A stretch of DNA of 64,000 bases from Epiperipatus broadwayi (GCA_028023455.1 JAQFVV010000013.1:558001-622000); one strand, 5' to 3'. Positions 51,131 through 63,121 are shown, counted from the stretch's first letter. The notes: generated by a model not told the origin, from the sequence alone. Numbers and translations: made by a program.

Positions 51131-53500
51131 GGTTCTATTATATGTATATCTGTGTGTTTTTCAAATAAATTGTGGGCTACTTTTTTTCAGTTTGCATTTA
51201 TGATTTTGTATTTATAGTTTTTAAAATACTTACTGGATATAGCTCAAGATATTTGAATTTTTTTCAGTCCTAAGAATTAAAACAAAAATATTCTGAGGGG
51301 TAATGTGCCATTTAGTAACAGCCAAAAGCAATGAAATGCACAGAGAAAGAAAAGATTAATGCACTAAGAATAACTATTTATACTACAGAACACTGCAAAA
51401 CTATTTCTATATCTGCAAAAGTTATTTTGAGAAGATTCTGGGATCTGACTGTCATAGTTGTTTGATATTATATCATGCCTTCATAAGAAAATTTTGACAC
51501 AATAAATTTTATAGGATAATCCCTAGATAGTGCAGAAAAAAGTGTTTAAAGTATTGAAACTTTAACGCACATTTACGTGTTGTAAAGTCCCTCATGTGTA
51601 TCACAGGGCTGGTAAGACATTCTAAACATAAAATATTGAGTGCAAAAAAATTTTTTTTTCCTATTTAAAGACCTAACTGCAATGATATACTTTATATTAA
51701 GAACCATTGATTTCGCATTACGATCAAAGTAGAAGGAAAAATAAATGATTAAAGGAAAGAAAGAAAAGAAAATGAAAAATATCTCCTCACTGTCTGTGTG
51801 CACTAAATTAAGACTACATTCACTCTTTATAGGCTGTTTGGACTACGTTTCAGAATATCTAAATGGAAGGGAGGACAAAGTTTTAAAATTTAAAATTCTA
51901 AAATGCTTCTGAGGGCATGCTATATGTTTTGTAAATTACTACTTCTATTAAAAATAAAGAAAAATAGAATTAAGAATTTTATTTTACCTACACTTAGTGA
52001 GCATTTGCAAGTGAGCCCTGAATAAATGAGAGAAAGTATATATTTTTTGGAATATCACATATTGTCGGAAGGATTTTAGGATTTTTAAATCTTGATTTAA
52101 GTTTTAATATTTCTTCTCTTTCAGTTAAATACACTAACTCTAGCCTGTAGAGTTAATAGGTCTTTTAACATATATCTAATTTATTTTAAAGGAAATCTTA
52201 ATTTATTAGTAAACATTTGATTGGTGCTTCGTTATGAAATATATTTACTGAATATATTGTCAAAATAATATCTTATTTTCCAATAAGAGCCAGAAATATT
52301 TTTATTTAAGATTTATTTCAGTCTATTCTGAACACACACACATACTTGACATTCTACTAACACTGAACACTCTGACAAATGATGCATTATTGTATAATTT
52401 CTTTTTATATATACATAAAGTTTGTATTTTGTTAAAATGTGATGTTTTAAATTCATGTTTATGTTTTCAGTATGTTTTATTACTGTAATAAACTGCTTTT
52501 TGTAATTAAAAAACACATTATCTAATTTGAAGGTATATAAAATGCACTTTAAAATCTGAAGAAGTTAATAAATTAAACATGTATTAAAATTCTAAACTTT
52601 CACTACTTTTTCTTTTGGCAGCATTAATATGTATTGTTTACTTTAAGCAATAAATATATTAACACACCTTAAATAATATGCAAAAAAAAAAAAAATTGGA
52701 AAATTATCAGCACCAATCATCTTGGGTAATATTTTCACAAATAGTTCAAAAGTAGATAAGTTAATATTAAAAGTTCTTTATATTTATTTAATACAATAGA
52801 ACATTCATATCCACTGATTCAATATGTGATGATTCACTTATCCACAATTCTATATGTATATAAATATGTGTGTGGGAATAAAAATGAGTAAAAATGCTAA
52901 TTTAATTGTTTAAATTTAATTCAAATTGCAAACTGTTGGGGCACGGTAATTGCTACAATGCATCACGTTTCTTTACGAAAATATGTTTTCAGATAGTATG
53001 TACTTAAAATTTACCAATTTAAATTTACTTAGGAATTATATCTTTTGCATTTCATTAGCATTAATTTTTATCACAAGAAGTATAAAGAAAAAGAGTGGTA
53101 AGTTTTATATCTTAATGTGTAAATGGAATTTTTTAAAATATTAGAAATATTTTATATCATATATCATTATCACATAACACATGTCTTCTTAACTTTTAAT
53201 ACTTATCAAACTGAAGCTTATAGCCAATGAAAGCATCATGAAAAGATGATCCATTTCATTCTTTATGATTTGTTGACATAAAGACTATGAATATGTACAT
53301 CTATTCAAAACTAGAGAGAATTTACTTTTGTTCTGCTTCCCATTATATACATACATGTTTAAAATGTATATTAGACAATTATCTATTTTCTATTAATTAT
53401 TTTTGTTGATGTCCTAGTATAATATATAATTATTAAAATAAAATGTAGTTTAAATATGTAAAAAACTCTATACTATATATATATCAGTTTGAAATGTGTA
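51131..53500. other. AT-rich spacer, no gene seen
   Basis: Includes an A-run near 52681-52694 and short random frames. No repeat family recognised. Confidence 0.4.
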
Positions 53501-53669
53501 TTATATATCATTTGGTATTATCCATGGCTTCAAGTAACTATGAAAGTCTTTGGAACCAAATGGATTGAAAATAGGTCCTGCTGTACTTCTTCCTGCACCA
53601 TCTAGACCATGAACAAGATAACTGCTTGTCTTATTTTTCCTGTCATTCCCCCAATATTTATTATATTTA
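53501..53669 (-). CDS. Candidate terminal coding exon of an unknown host gene
   Basis: On the minus strand a plausible 3' splice site (TGTTTTTGCTTAG) ends at 53670. One phase base follows, then 55 codons and a TAA at 53501-53503. The peptide includes YWGNDRKNKTSSYLVHGL, DGAGRSTAGPIFNPFGS and KDFHSYLKPWIIPNDI. It uses Gly, Asp, Pro and Trp freely, unlike the Phe/Ile/Lys/Leu-rich random frames around it, and its codons are less AT-biased than the flanks. I recognise no domain. No AATAAA lies within about 100 bases after the stop, and no partner exon was identified. It could equally be a scrap of an unrecognised mobile element. Confidence 0.35.
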
Positions 53670-53939
53670 CTAAGCAAAAACATTGTTATCTTAAATGATA
53701 TAAGACAGTTTTATCATCAACTAATATTTATTTACTATAGAATATTTACAAGTTTGTGAAAGCTACCATATCAGGTGATTCTTGTCTTTTTATAGAGTGA
53801 ATGGCATATTTAAATTCAGAGTTCACAACTTTAAAGAACACTCTGTTAATCCCCATGCCAGATTCCTAGTGATTGGACAAGAAACCTTGAAGAAAAAAAA
53901 TACTGCTCAAAACATTATACTAACCTGTATCTTATTAAT

Positions 53940-54030
53940 AGTTGAATGCATGTGGAAAGTTTAAATAAAGTTTGAATTTTTCTAAACCATTTAACAATCA
54001 AGTTAAATGGTGGAAGTACTCCAATATATA
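53940..54030 (+). repeat. Foldback family F1, copy 3 (partial)
   Basis: Contains AGTTGAATGCATGTGGAAAG, TTTAAATAAAGTTTGAATTT and TTCTAAACCATTTAAC, then a GTACTCCAATAT end. These are the same ordered blocks as 5119-5212. Confidence 0.5.
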
Positions 54031-54949
54031 ACTGTAAATAACATATAATTATTGTGAAGTTTAGCATAATAGTGGAGTGAATAAAAGATTCCACAACTTA
54101 ATAAAGTTACAATGTCACCTTGGTTATTTGAATAGAATAATTGAACTGTCTACTGTTGAGATGTTTGAACCTTACATAACCTCTTAAGCAACTGACAAAT
54201 ATGAATATTAATTTATTTAACTACTTCTTGTTAATGAACCTGCTATTGATTCTTAAGTGTTTCTTTGTATGGTTTAGAACAATAGTAGACTAGTAAATCC
54301 CATGCTCTGAGATTCTTAGATCTATTCTCAGATAAGTAAATTAGGTACTCGTTGATTAGCTGCTCCATGCCACTTGATGTTGCTGATTTCATACAAAAGC
54401 CCAGAAATATGCCATTTATGCAGCCTATAGAACAGTTCTGTTCATATTAGCCATTAAGCAGGCCTAGATGGCATTGCACACAAATATTACAACATGCTTT
54501 TGTGCTTCACTGTACTATGCAAATAGCACCCACTTCACATATTGATACCATATGATGTGAGGGTGTATAGAATTCAAGTGGCCATAACTCTTTTCATGTG
54601 CATTCAAAGTAATGATTTTTTACTTGACCTGATGTAGTTTTAGATAGTAATAATTGTAAACCCATCACCATGTTTCAAAACACATCTTTTTAAGTTTAAA
54701 TGAATTGCAAAAGTGTAAATCCCAGCACCATTTTACCAAATTCATGTGAAAAAGGAAATTTTGCACAAGAACAGCTGCAAGACTACTAAAATGGCTGTGG
54801 TTTGTTGTTATTTTTAAAAGCATAAGCTTGGTTTGATCAGATGGTAATTTTAAATGGAATTCTTATATTTTATTAAATAATGTTGTTTCATACATTTTTT
54901 AAAATAGTTTTCAAAATGTCATCACAGAATGTTTCTAATATATATTTTT
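54031..54949. other. Spacer, no gene seen
   Basis: Somewhat less AT-rich than the surroundings around 54340-54560, but all frames are closed and no repeat is recognised. Confidence 0.35.
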
Positions 54950-55182
54950 GTTTGATCAGAATAGTGCACATTTTGACTGATTCTTTGGATCAGCAAAAAC
55001 CATCAGTCCCCCTCCCTGCACATTCCAGCACTATGTGCTGTCATGTATAATGTAATTTTAAAATGTTTAATCAGAGTAGTGCATCTTTTGGATGATCCTT
55101 TGGATAGGCAAAACCATTGGTACCCCTCCCTGCACATTCCAGCTCTACATGCTGACATGTATAATATAATTTTAAAAAAATG
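54950..55182 (+). repeat. Two-copy tandem duplication, period 115 bp
   Basis: Units 54950-55064 and 55065-55182 share GTTT.ATCAGA.TAGTGCA, a CTTTGGAT..GCAAAA block, CCCTCCCTGCACATTCCAGC and GACATGTATAAT-like ends. They are about 80-85% identical by eye. Function unknown. Confidence 0.8.
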
Positions 55183-55960
55183 TAATTTAGAAAGTAATGT
55201 TTTTCCAAAAAAAAGTAAATGCGTTTTATAAAAAAAAATGTTTTAAAGAAAAATAAATGTAAATCCCTATTTAAAAAAAGAAACAGGTGAAAGCATTATA
55301 TTTATTTGTTTTTGAATAAATAATAACAAAATTGTAAATCAACCCAGTAAGATTATATCTATTGGTTTTTGACTAGCAACAGAGCCATCAAGTGGTGGCT
55401 AGGGCAACTAGAACCATAAATTAAAATAAAAACAGTTTGATCCATTGAATGAATCAATTGTTCTCAGCATATCACTTAGATGTGTTTTGTCGGAAAGTTT
55501 TAATTAAGAAAAGTCACATTTCATGTACTGTGTTTTTTTTTTATGGTAATAGTTTCTCCATAATAAACTTATTTTTCATATATTTGGCCTTCAATTAGTC
55601 TATTTATTAGAATATGCTGCAAATAAAAATGTATTTGTCAGCGTATTTTTATTAAAAACATCTTTAGAAATAAAAATATTTTTAGAATTAAACAAATAAA
55701 ATAGTGATAAATATTTTTTATATTACCAATATAAAAATATTTCATAATATATTTATAAAATGTAAAATACATTTTTAAAATTCTAATATAAACGCTATAT
55801 TTAAAAAAATATAAACAAGAATAAATTTTTGACAATTTGAAAAAGCAAATCAAAATCCTAAAATAAAAATAAGAAATCACTTTTTCTGTGATTACTGACA
55901 AGTCTTATAAATCTTAACTTTTTATTCTGATTAGCTGTATGGTTTAAAAAATTTTCAGTA
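55183..55960. other. AT-rich spacer, no gene seen
   Basis: A 5-base-period A/T-rich stretch and random frames only. Confidence 0.4.
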
Positions 55961-56288
55961 TTTATGGTTTGAAGCCAATAAACATCACATGACCACCACC
56001 TCTTACGCTTGTGTTAAAACAGGCAAAAACTCACTATATATATTACCACACACAGCAAGCTAGAGTAATCAATGAATCCTAAGATCTAGGTGCAGTGCTC
56101 TCAGATCCAAGGCTCCTCACTGACGAAGGCCATAAGCCAGAAACTAGTCTGGGGATATTGGATGAGTAGGCACTAGATGGGGATTTTATGCACAAGCCTT
56201 CTGGCATCCATTAATTACTCTAGCTTGCTGTGTGTGGCAATATATATATATAGTGAGTTTTGCCTGTTTTAACAATGTTTATGGTTTG
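55961..56288 (-). mobile_element. Snapback element, subfamily A, minus strand, 11-bp flanking repeats
   Basis: TTTATGGTTTG at 55961-55971 and 56278-56288 brackets the element. Read on the minus strand it begins near AAAACAGGCAAAACTCAC (56270). Arms of about 70 bp (56199-56270 and 56016-56082) pair, enclosing an interior with TCTGGCTTATGGCC and GATCTGAGAGCACTGCACC. It ends in the tail ACACAAGCGTAAGAGGTGG and GTCATGTGATGTTTATTGG. This copy shows the canonical order arm, interior, arm complement, tail. Seven extra bases lie between the AAAACAG start and the flanking repeat. Confidence 0.75.
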
Positions 56289-58163
56289 CATAACACATTT
56301 GCTTTTGTATAAAGAAAATAAATATTAGTGGACCTTATAGAATCTTTGTGAGGCTGCAATTTACTTGCTGTAAGGAGTGTAGTTTTTGCTGCGTATATAA
56401 TGAGGTTCGTCTTATATAATGAGAGGCTTTTTATTTAAGTTAATGATTATTTATCATTTCGACATACATGTGTTCAAGTGTATCAGTGTTATGAGATAGA
56501 GTGGAAAGTGGTCGGCCAGGTGAAAGTCTGTGCTCATATATCCTATATGTTAATGATTTAAGTAAAATAAATCATTGAAAATCCATAAGATTATTAATTT
56601 CTCTGTAAAAAAAGAAAGTAAAATCTGACTTCTATATATGTGATAAACTGAAATATTTAATTTAACTTTCATATGATTTTTATTTATTTAAATAATAAAG
56701 AAACATCTTGTTGATATATTTTTTAAAATAAACAATGTTGACTAAATCATGTTAATGTTTTTTTTTATGTTGTTTTGAGTTCTAATTTATTTAGTTTTGT
56801 CTAAGTAGAAGTCACTCGGAGTAAGTTGGGATTCTGCCAGATTGATTTTATTATCGTAATATTTCTTTGCGAAACAAAGTCTTTAAAAACAAGAAAGCTT
56901 TATTTATTTAACTATTATATTATTTTTTTGCACATGAAACCTAATATTTTAATAAACATAAATATAATATCTCATACTGTGATTCTTAGTTCTTTTTTTT
57001 TAATACTTTATTCATATATTGAAAGTGAATTTCAAATATATTCATGCATATTAAGAAAATGTTATTGATTTTTTAACATTTATTCACTGTATATATATTA
57101 TAATAAAATAAAAAAGCATTATATCTGCTTTTCTTACATCTTTCGCCAACCTGTATGTATAATGGAACTATGATAGATACTATATTTTGTTCCAAGCCTT
57201 CCCTCCTCTTAACAGTTATTCTATAATAGATAATAGCTCATTTTTTTTATAAGCTTTGTTAACCATACAAAAGTGTACAGTACTTTTCAACACACACACA
57301 TATATGTAACAGAAACTTTTTATAAGTATATTATGTAGGTACGAATTAAGATTGTAGAATAAACAACTTTTTAAAAGATAGTGTCGTTATTAATAATTTA
57401 TTGAGAGAAGCATTTACTTTACATATATATTTACTATTGTGTTTCCTCATTCATATTCATTCAAAAATAATTATAATAAACTTACTATACCATTTACATC
57501 TTTTGAAGTAACTGAATAAACTAAGTTCATCACAATTAAACATTTGTTCTGGGCAATATCTTTTTTTCTTCTCCGAAAACATAGTAGCAGCCTTATTATT
57601 AGCAAATATGGCCTCTCAAGTTGTTTTAATAATTTTACATTCGTATTGGCTTCTGAATCTATATAAATAATTTTTAAATGAATGTCTTGAAGTTATTTAT
57701 TTTAGATTTACAGCTAAACTCTTCATACAGAGTTGAAGCTTTCTGATGCAATACAAGAATATCTTCAGAAATTTTTTATCAGATCTTATCGTCTATCCAA
57801 AAATTCAATGTCTTATCAAAAAATTGTCTTTTAACATAGTTTCGACTTTATCCATTTCAAGAACAAAAACAGTTGTGTTATGAATGTTGTTATTAATTAT
57901 TGTTTTTGAATATATGGTCCACTTTGGAACAATAATTATTTTCTTTCACTATTAAATTAATAATTTTTGTTGTATTACTTAATAAAAATAATTTATACAT
58001 TTTCTTAAATTTGTAGAACTTTTAATTTTACATTTAGAAAACATTTTATTAAACATAATTCAATATTATGTCAAATTTGGAAAGGGGGGGGGTTGAATGA
58101 AAAATGGCATGTGCTTTTAACTTATTTAACTTGGTGAAAATGTGGTTAATAAATGAGATTGTG
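56289..58163. other. AT-rich spacer with a relic of the 6.1-kb inverted repeat
   Basis: About 56464-56540 resembles one arm and the flank of the 6013-6156 inverted repeat (ACATACATGTG, GATAGAGTGGA, GAAAGTCTGTG). A G-run lies at 58084-58092. No gene. Confidence 0.4.
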
Positions 58164-58688
58164 TAAATCTAACTTTTTAAAACAGGCAAAACTCACTATA
58201 TGTATTGCCACACACAGCAAGCTAGAGTAATCAATGGATGCCAGAAGGCTTGTGCATAAAGTCCCCATCTAGTGCCTACTCATCTGATATCCCCAGATTA
58301 GTTTCTGGCTTGTGGCCTTTGTAAGTGAGGAGCCTTGGATCTGAGAGCACTGCACCTAGATCTTAGGATCTAATGCAACTCTCCAGCAACCACCTTTTAT
58401 TTCCACTTAACTACAAAACTATGAATCTTAAATTGAAAACCCCTTAATGTTTTCAATCCAAGACCATTAGCTTATATAATCATATGGGTCTGAACTCAGT
58501 TCAACACCCATATATTTTGGTGTCTTTGATTCTTTAATAACCATAGCCACCACTATCCTATTAGACAGAATTGGTTTTAAGCCAATAAACATCACATGAC
58601 CACCACTTCTTATGCTTGTTTTAAAACAGTTATACACAAGCATAAAAAGTGTTGGTCATGTGATGTTTATTGGCTTAAATCTAACTTT
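58164..58688 (+). mobile_element. Snapback element, subfamily A, longest copy, 13-bp target duplication
   Basis: TAAATCTAACTTT at 58164-58176 and 58676-58688 flanks a 499-bp insertion. It starts TTAAAACAGGCAAAACTCAC. Its first 195 bp match the 56-kb copy through GAGCACTGCACCTAGATC. It then carries about 200 bp absent from the other copies (58380-58575). The end is a hairpin formed by the tail and its own complement (58577-58675), both with TAAACATCACATGACC or its reverse. There is no polyA tail and no ORF. A short-lived recombinant of two element copies, or a template switch, would explain the extra interior and doubled tail. Confidence 0.8.
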
Positions 58689-58784
58689 ACAACATTTCAG
58701 AATGATAAATTTACTGAGTGTTTTCAATATGAAAAAATATTAAGTCAGATTCATAAAATATATTAAATTTATGTTCTGTGCATT

Positions 58785-58895
58785 TTAGTGCAATGATATA
58801 GGGTCAGACTTGAATATGAAATCCTTAGATATATCCTAGTGCTGGTACCTCTGGCACTCTTCTTTTGAGCTCTTGAACAATAAAGCCATTCAAAT
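58785..58895 (+). mobile_element. tRNA-derived SINE, family S2, copy 2
   Basis: The A-box region is TTTAGTGCAATGATATAGG and the B-box is worn. The tail has CTGGCACTCTTC, GAGCTCTTGAA and CAATAAAGCCATT as in the 50.0-kb copy. Confidence 0.5.
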
Positions 58896-59886
58896 ATTTT
58901 AATTAAAATTTATCAATTTTAATGCTTTATTTTTCATTTATTGACATTTTTTTGGAATTTTAATAAACTTGTAAATAATGCCACTTTCTTGTATCAACAT
59001 CATTTTGTTTAATCACAATAGTTAGTAAAATAAAGTAATGTTTTAAGAGCCTATGCATATTTGAATTAATTTAACAATAACTGACTAATCTATTTAAGCT
59101 ATATAAGTATTGCAACTGTAGTCTATTTATTATTTAATAAGCTTTTTTTAAAATCCCAACTTACATAGAACATCTTTCTTTCTGTAATATTTATAAGAAT
59201 CAGTGATCTTACATTATGAACTTGTTTAGAGATAGTATGAAAGTTTTAATATAATGAACTTTTTATCTTTTTGTTGGTTTCTCGTTATCATTATTAGCCA
59301 CTTGTAAATGAGGAATATTCTTCTATTGCCAGAAGAAGAAGAAATAGAATAGAAATAAAAAAAAGTTAAAGATGATTTCTATAATGACTATACAATAAAA
59401 ATTGAGTAAAAATTGATTGCATGTTTAATTGCATGAACACTCACTCTCATTAACAATGCAGAGAGTTGATTAATAGCACGAGAAATTTATGATGACTTGG
59501 CTTTGTACTACCCTAAGTTATTGAAGGTGGTAAGATTTTAAAAATGGAGAAAATAGTGAAAAAAGATAAAAGGCATAGACATAATGTAAATAATTTAATG
59601 TTTTAGCAACAGTTAAGCTTATTAAACATGTAATCTTATCTACATTTTTATAACCTTAAAAATTTAGAATTTATGTTTGCTCTCAATTGATAACTTTATT
59701 AAATTAATTTTATGATAAATAAATTAGTAATTGAAAACATTTCAGTACACATTTATATATATCAATGTAATTGCAGTCTCTATATATTTATGCTAGATAA
59801 TTGACTAGATTTTGATTCCAAAAAGTGTTTTAATGAAACCTTACAATTTAAGACACAAATTAATATCAATCATATCTGCCATATAG
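58896..59886. other. AT-rich spacer, no gene seen
   Basis: No ORF or repeat recognised. Confidence 0.4.
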
Positions 59887-59985
59887 GGTTTAGTGCATTG
59901 GTAAAGTAGTAAATTGTAGAGTTTAGAATTCACAGATTGCAATTTAACCCCATCACTTCCTTAATTCTAGAATAATAATCTATTT
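59887..59985 (+). mobile_element. tRNA-derived SINE, family S2, copy 3
   Basis: GGTTTAGTGCATTGGTAAAG (A-box region), a degenerate B-box TGCAATTTAACCCC and the worn tail ATCACTTCCTTAATTCTAG. Confidence 0.5.
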
Positions 59986-60960
59986 TTTATTATAACCACG
60001 ATTATCACTTAAATAATGAAACCAAAAAATGGAGACAACGGATTTTCTCTGCTATTAATATTTTTGTTTGTCTAAGAAGCAAAGTCTTTAACAATAAAAT
60101 CACAGTTTATAGATTACATATCAGTTATTGTTGTTTTTGCATTGTTTTTTTTTTTTTTTTGGGGGGGGGGGTAATTTAGAAGTTGTTTTCACTTTTAAAA
60201 TGCACAAAAAATGGCTTTTAACCAATCAAAACTTTATCTAGGACTAAATGTAAAATTAATGCAATATTATAAAAAAATGTTTAGAAAGAATATAAATATA
60301 AATAATGAATAAGAAATGGATTTGAACCAAATTAGTAAAAGAATTAAACTAGAGATGAGTAGATCATATTAAAAAAAATATCTTGCTTGGATATCTTAGG
60401 ATAGATTGATTTGCAAATCAATATTTTCTTAAAGTTACTACAAAAACTTTGCATTACAAAAGAATATTAATGACTATTGATGATATTAATATTATCTCAA
60501 AAACTCATCATCAATAAAAAAAATTTCATCCCTCATCATGTTCAACTCATATTAATCCATTGCATGATGAAATTTTCTCCAAATCCAGTTTTCTGATCCA
60601 TATATTTTTTGCTCTATTTCACTCCAGCAAATTTCTTCATTTAATCCATTCATCTTATACATATTTTCTTGCAAGGTCTTTGCAATGTTTTTATCCAATT
60701 TAAGATTTCAATTGTCCATCTCTTCTGGCAATATATTCATTCCACTTTATTTGAATCTTTTAATTATTTCAATGATATCAATATGTGTTTGTTTTCTCTT
60801 CCATATGATCCACTTTTAGTTTTCCTATGTAAGTCCCAAAATATAACTCTCCATACTTTACCTTATATTCTGAAATTGTGCTCTCTTGTTAAATGTCCAA
60901 CTTAAATTTATATGTAAGAACAAATAAAATACATTTATTAAAAACTTTCAATTTCAAGCA
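59986..60960. other. AT-rich spacer, no gene seen
   Basis: Contains a T-run followed by a G-run at about 60146-60171. The open frame at 60669-60905 is hydrophobic and unrecognised. Confidence 0.4.
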
Positions 60961-60962
60961 TA

Positions 60963-61744
60963 CAATGGGGGATCCAAAAATAACAGGAATTTTATAATAA
61001 AAACATGTTTATTTATTTTTAAGTATTATAAATTCAATCTCCTTCAATGTACTGTCCAGTCTAAACTTGTTTTTCATTTTTCGAAGTAATTCAAAAACAC
61101 CAAGTGAAGCCTTTTAACATTTGTGTCATTTCCCACCATTACTTTAAATCAGTAAAAAAAAGAAACATTTTTTTTCATTCAAGATAATAAAAAGAAGTCT
61201 TATGGTTAGAGATCAAGTGAATATAATTGATAGATAAGCTTGATCATGATGAATTTTAATTACAAATTGTTTCGCATTCAAGACCTCTCACCAAGGAGTT
61301 GTTGTAGTGAAGTTTGCACTCCTTATTTTGCCACAAAACAGGATATTTACATTTTATTGCATCATGAAAATGTTTCAGAACTTGCAAATAAAAGGTCTGA
61401 ATATTAAGAACTAATTTTGAGAGAAAAATGTCATTTACAACAATTAAAATAAGATATCAGCATTATTTTAACAGTTGGATTTTAGTAGCTATGCTTTTTT
61501 GGGACATGATGAATTTGATAATTTCATTAAATCATTTGTAAAGTTGTGTGGAACATCCACACAAAAAAACTGCCAAATATGTAAAACACACTTTACAAAA
61601 AACACAATTTCCTTAGGTAATGTAATTTGGCAGATTGATACACAATGATTCCTGAAAAAGGTATGTAACAGCAGAATCATGTATAACAACAGGCATACTT
61701 ACCAGAGAACAATTCCAGTTATTTTTGCCACCCACCCCCTCATA
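60963..61744 (-). pseudogene. mariner-like transposon, copy 2, heavily decayed
   Basis: The left end GGGGGATCCAAAAATAAC and the reversed right end GAGGGGGTGGGTGGCAAAAA form inverted repeats. TA dinucleotides lie just outside both ends (60961-60962 and about 61745), as for TA-targeting Tc1/mariner. The minus strand keeps scraps in transposase order: KIHHDQAYLSIIFT at the catalytic C-terminal block, then NVKRLHLVFLNYFEK and RLDSTLKEIEF at the extreme C-terminus. Colinear with the copy at 38896-39640. Intact members are about 1.3 kb, so both are internally deleted as well as mutated. Confidence 0.6.
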
Positions 61745-62727
61745 TAGACGTAATTTCTTTGAATATTAAATTATTTCTATCAAAAGCATTCCATCTTAAT
61801 ATAATTTAATGATTAATATTACCCATCATGTTTCCTTCAGTATTAGTAAATGTGATCAAATATTTGTAGTTTATAATTTCTAGTTCATTAATATCAATTT
61901 TTATTTCTTGTATATAACTTTATCTTTAGTTTTGCTTTTTTGTTTTCATTTTATAGCTAAAGCTTTGAAGCATTATCAGTAATAACAATCTCATTTGCAA
62001 ATCTAAATAACTTAAATAAAATCCATACATTTTTATTCTCCTATCTATCAATTTTAATACATAAAATACTTCGAGGAAGATTTCGATTAAAGGTTTTATA
62101 GATATGAGATCATCTTATAGTCCACCCTTATTAATGTTAAAGTTATCTTGAAATCGAATCACAGCTGTTGCATTTAAATAATAAGAATGTATATAAATAC
62201 ACACCTATTTACATTTACAAGTAAGTATAGTTGCGGTAACTTTTTTAATATTTGGTTTAAAAATTAGGAAATATTGTTTGTAGTAATAGAAGCAAGACTT
62301 ATAACAAACACACACTAACTGAAAACGACCAATAAATTCCTATTTAAAATTTCACTTTTAATCAAATCAGTAATTCACAGTTTTATGTAAGCTTTTTAAC
62401 CGCCTAATTGAAAATGTAAATAGTGAATTTCTAAAAACGTGCTATTTAAAAGTGCTAAAAAAATTGAAAATATAATCAGAATTGTATGGAATAAAATAAA
62501 ATAAATTTCATTGAAGCCAGAAAAAAAAAACACAAATATCCTTGAATGACAATGCAATTTATGCTTTAATATTAAAAGAGAACACTGGACCGAAAGAGAA
62601 AGAATAAAATCTTTTTAAACAGTCTTTGTACTTAATTGCAGTTTATTTTTAAAATGTAAATTAATACTTTAAATTGTAAATAATTAATTGTTTTTCTGCT
62701 TTTAAACTTTGTCAAAAATTTTTTTTT
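61745..62727. other. AT-rich spacer, no gene seen
   Basis: No supported feature. Confidence 0.4.
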
Positions 62728-62830
62728 GTCAAGCATTGGCGGTCGAGAGGTCAGTGACAGCCGCTTTACAAGCAGTTGTCCTGAGATAGCGGGTTCGCTT
62801 CCCGGCTGATGCTATAACACATGAGAAAAA
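62728..62830 (+). mobile_element. Short tRNA-like SINE (copy 3, plus strand)
   Basis: Begins GTCAAGCATTGGCGGTCGAG and has the A-box GGTCGAGAGGTC and B-box GGGTTCGCTTCCC. It closes CCGGCTGATGCTATAACAC and ends in an A-rich tail. The stem GCATTGG / CTGATGC still pairs at most positions. Flanking duplication is unclear because both flanks are T-rich. Confidence 0.7.
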
Positions 62831-63008
62831 ATGTTTTTCTTTGCAACCCCCCCCCTCTCATTCTTATCACTAAAACCTTTAATCTTTGTTCAAAAAGTTC
62901 GGTGGCTAAATAAGATTTTTAACTAGTCTTATTTAAAATCAAACTTCAATTAGCAAAAAACCTGCTTACATATTTTTACGTCATCACCTCATGCATGCCC
63001 TGCATAAT

Positions 63009-63121
63009 TTGGCATAGCGGTTGAATGGCAGACTTCAGAGCGCAAGGTTCACATCCCTGGTCCACTTCTAACACTTCCAATGCTTTAATTCTTATGAATT
63101 TGTAGCAATAAGTCATTCCAT
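63009..63121 (+). mobile_element. tRNA-derived SINE, family S2, copy 4
   Basis: GGCATAGCGGTTGAATGGC is the A-box region and AAGGTTCACATCCC the B-box. The family tail TAACACTTCCAATGC, ATTCTTATGAA and AGCAATAAGTCATT follows. Best-preserved B-box of the family. Confidence 0.65.

Noticed and set aside
50795-51203. Plus-strand frames at 50.8-51.2 kb
   Set aside because: They overlap the better supported minus-strand Penelope-like fragment and its hairpin.
58164-58688. Helitron with 3' hairpin
   Set aside because: Helitrons insert between A and T without target duplication and end in CTRR; this element has a 13-bp duplication and no such end.
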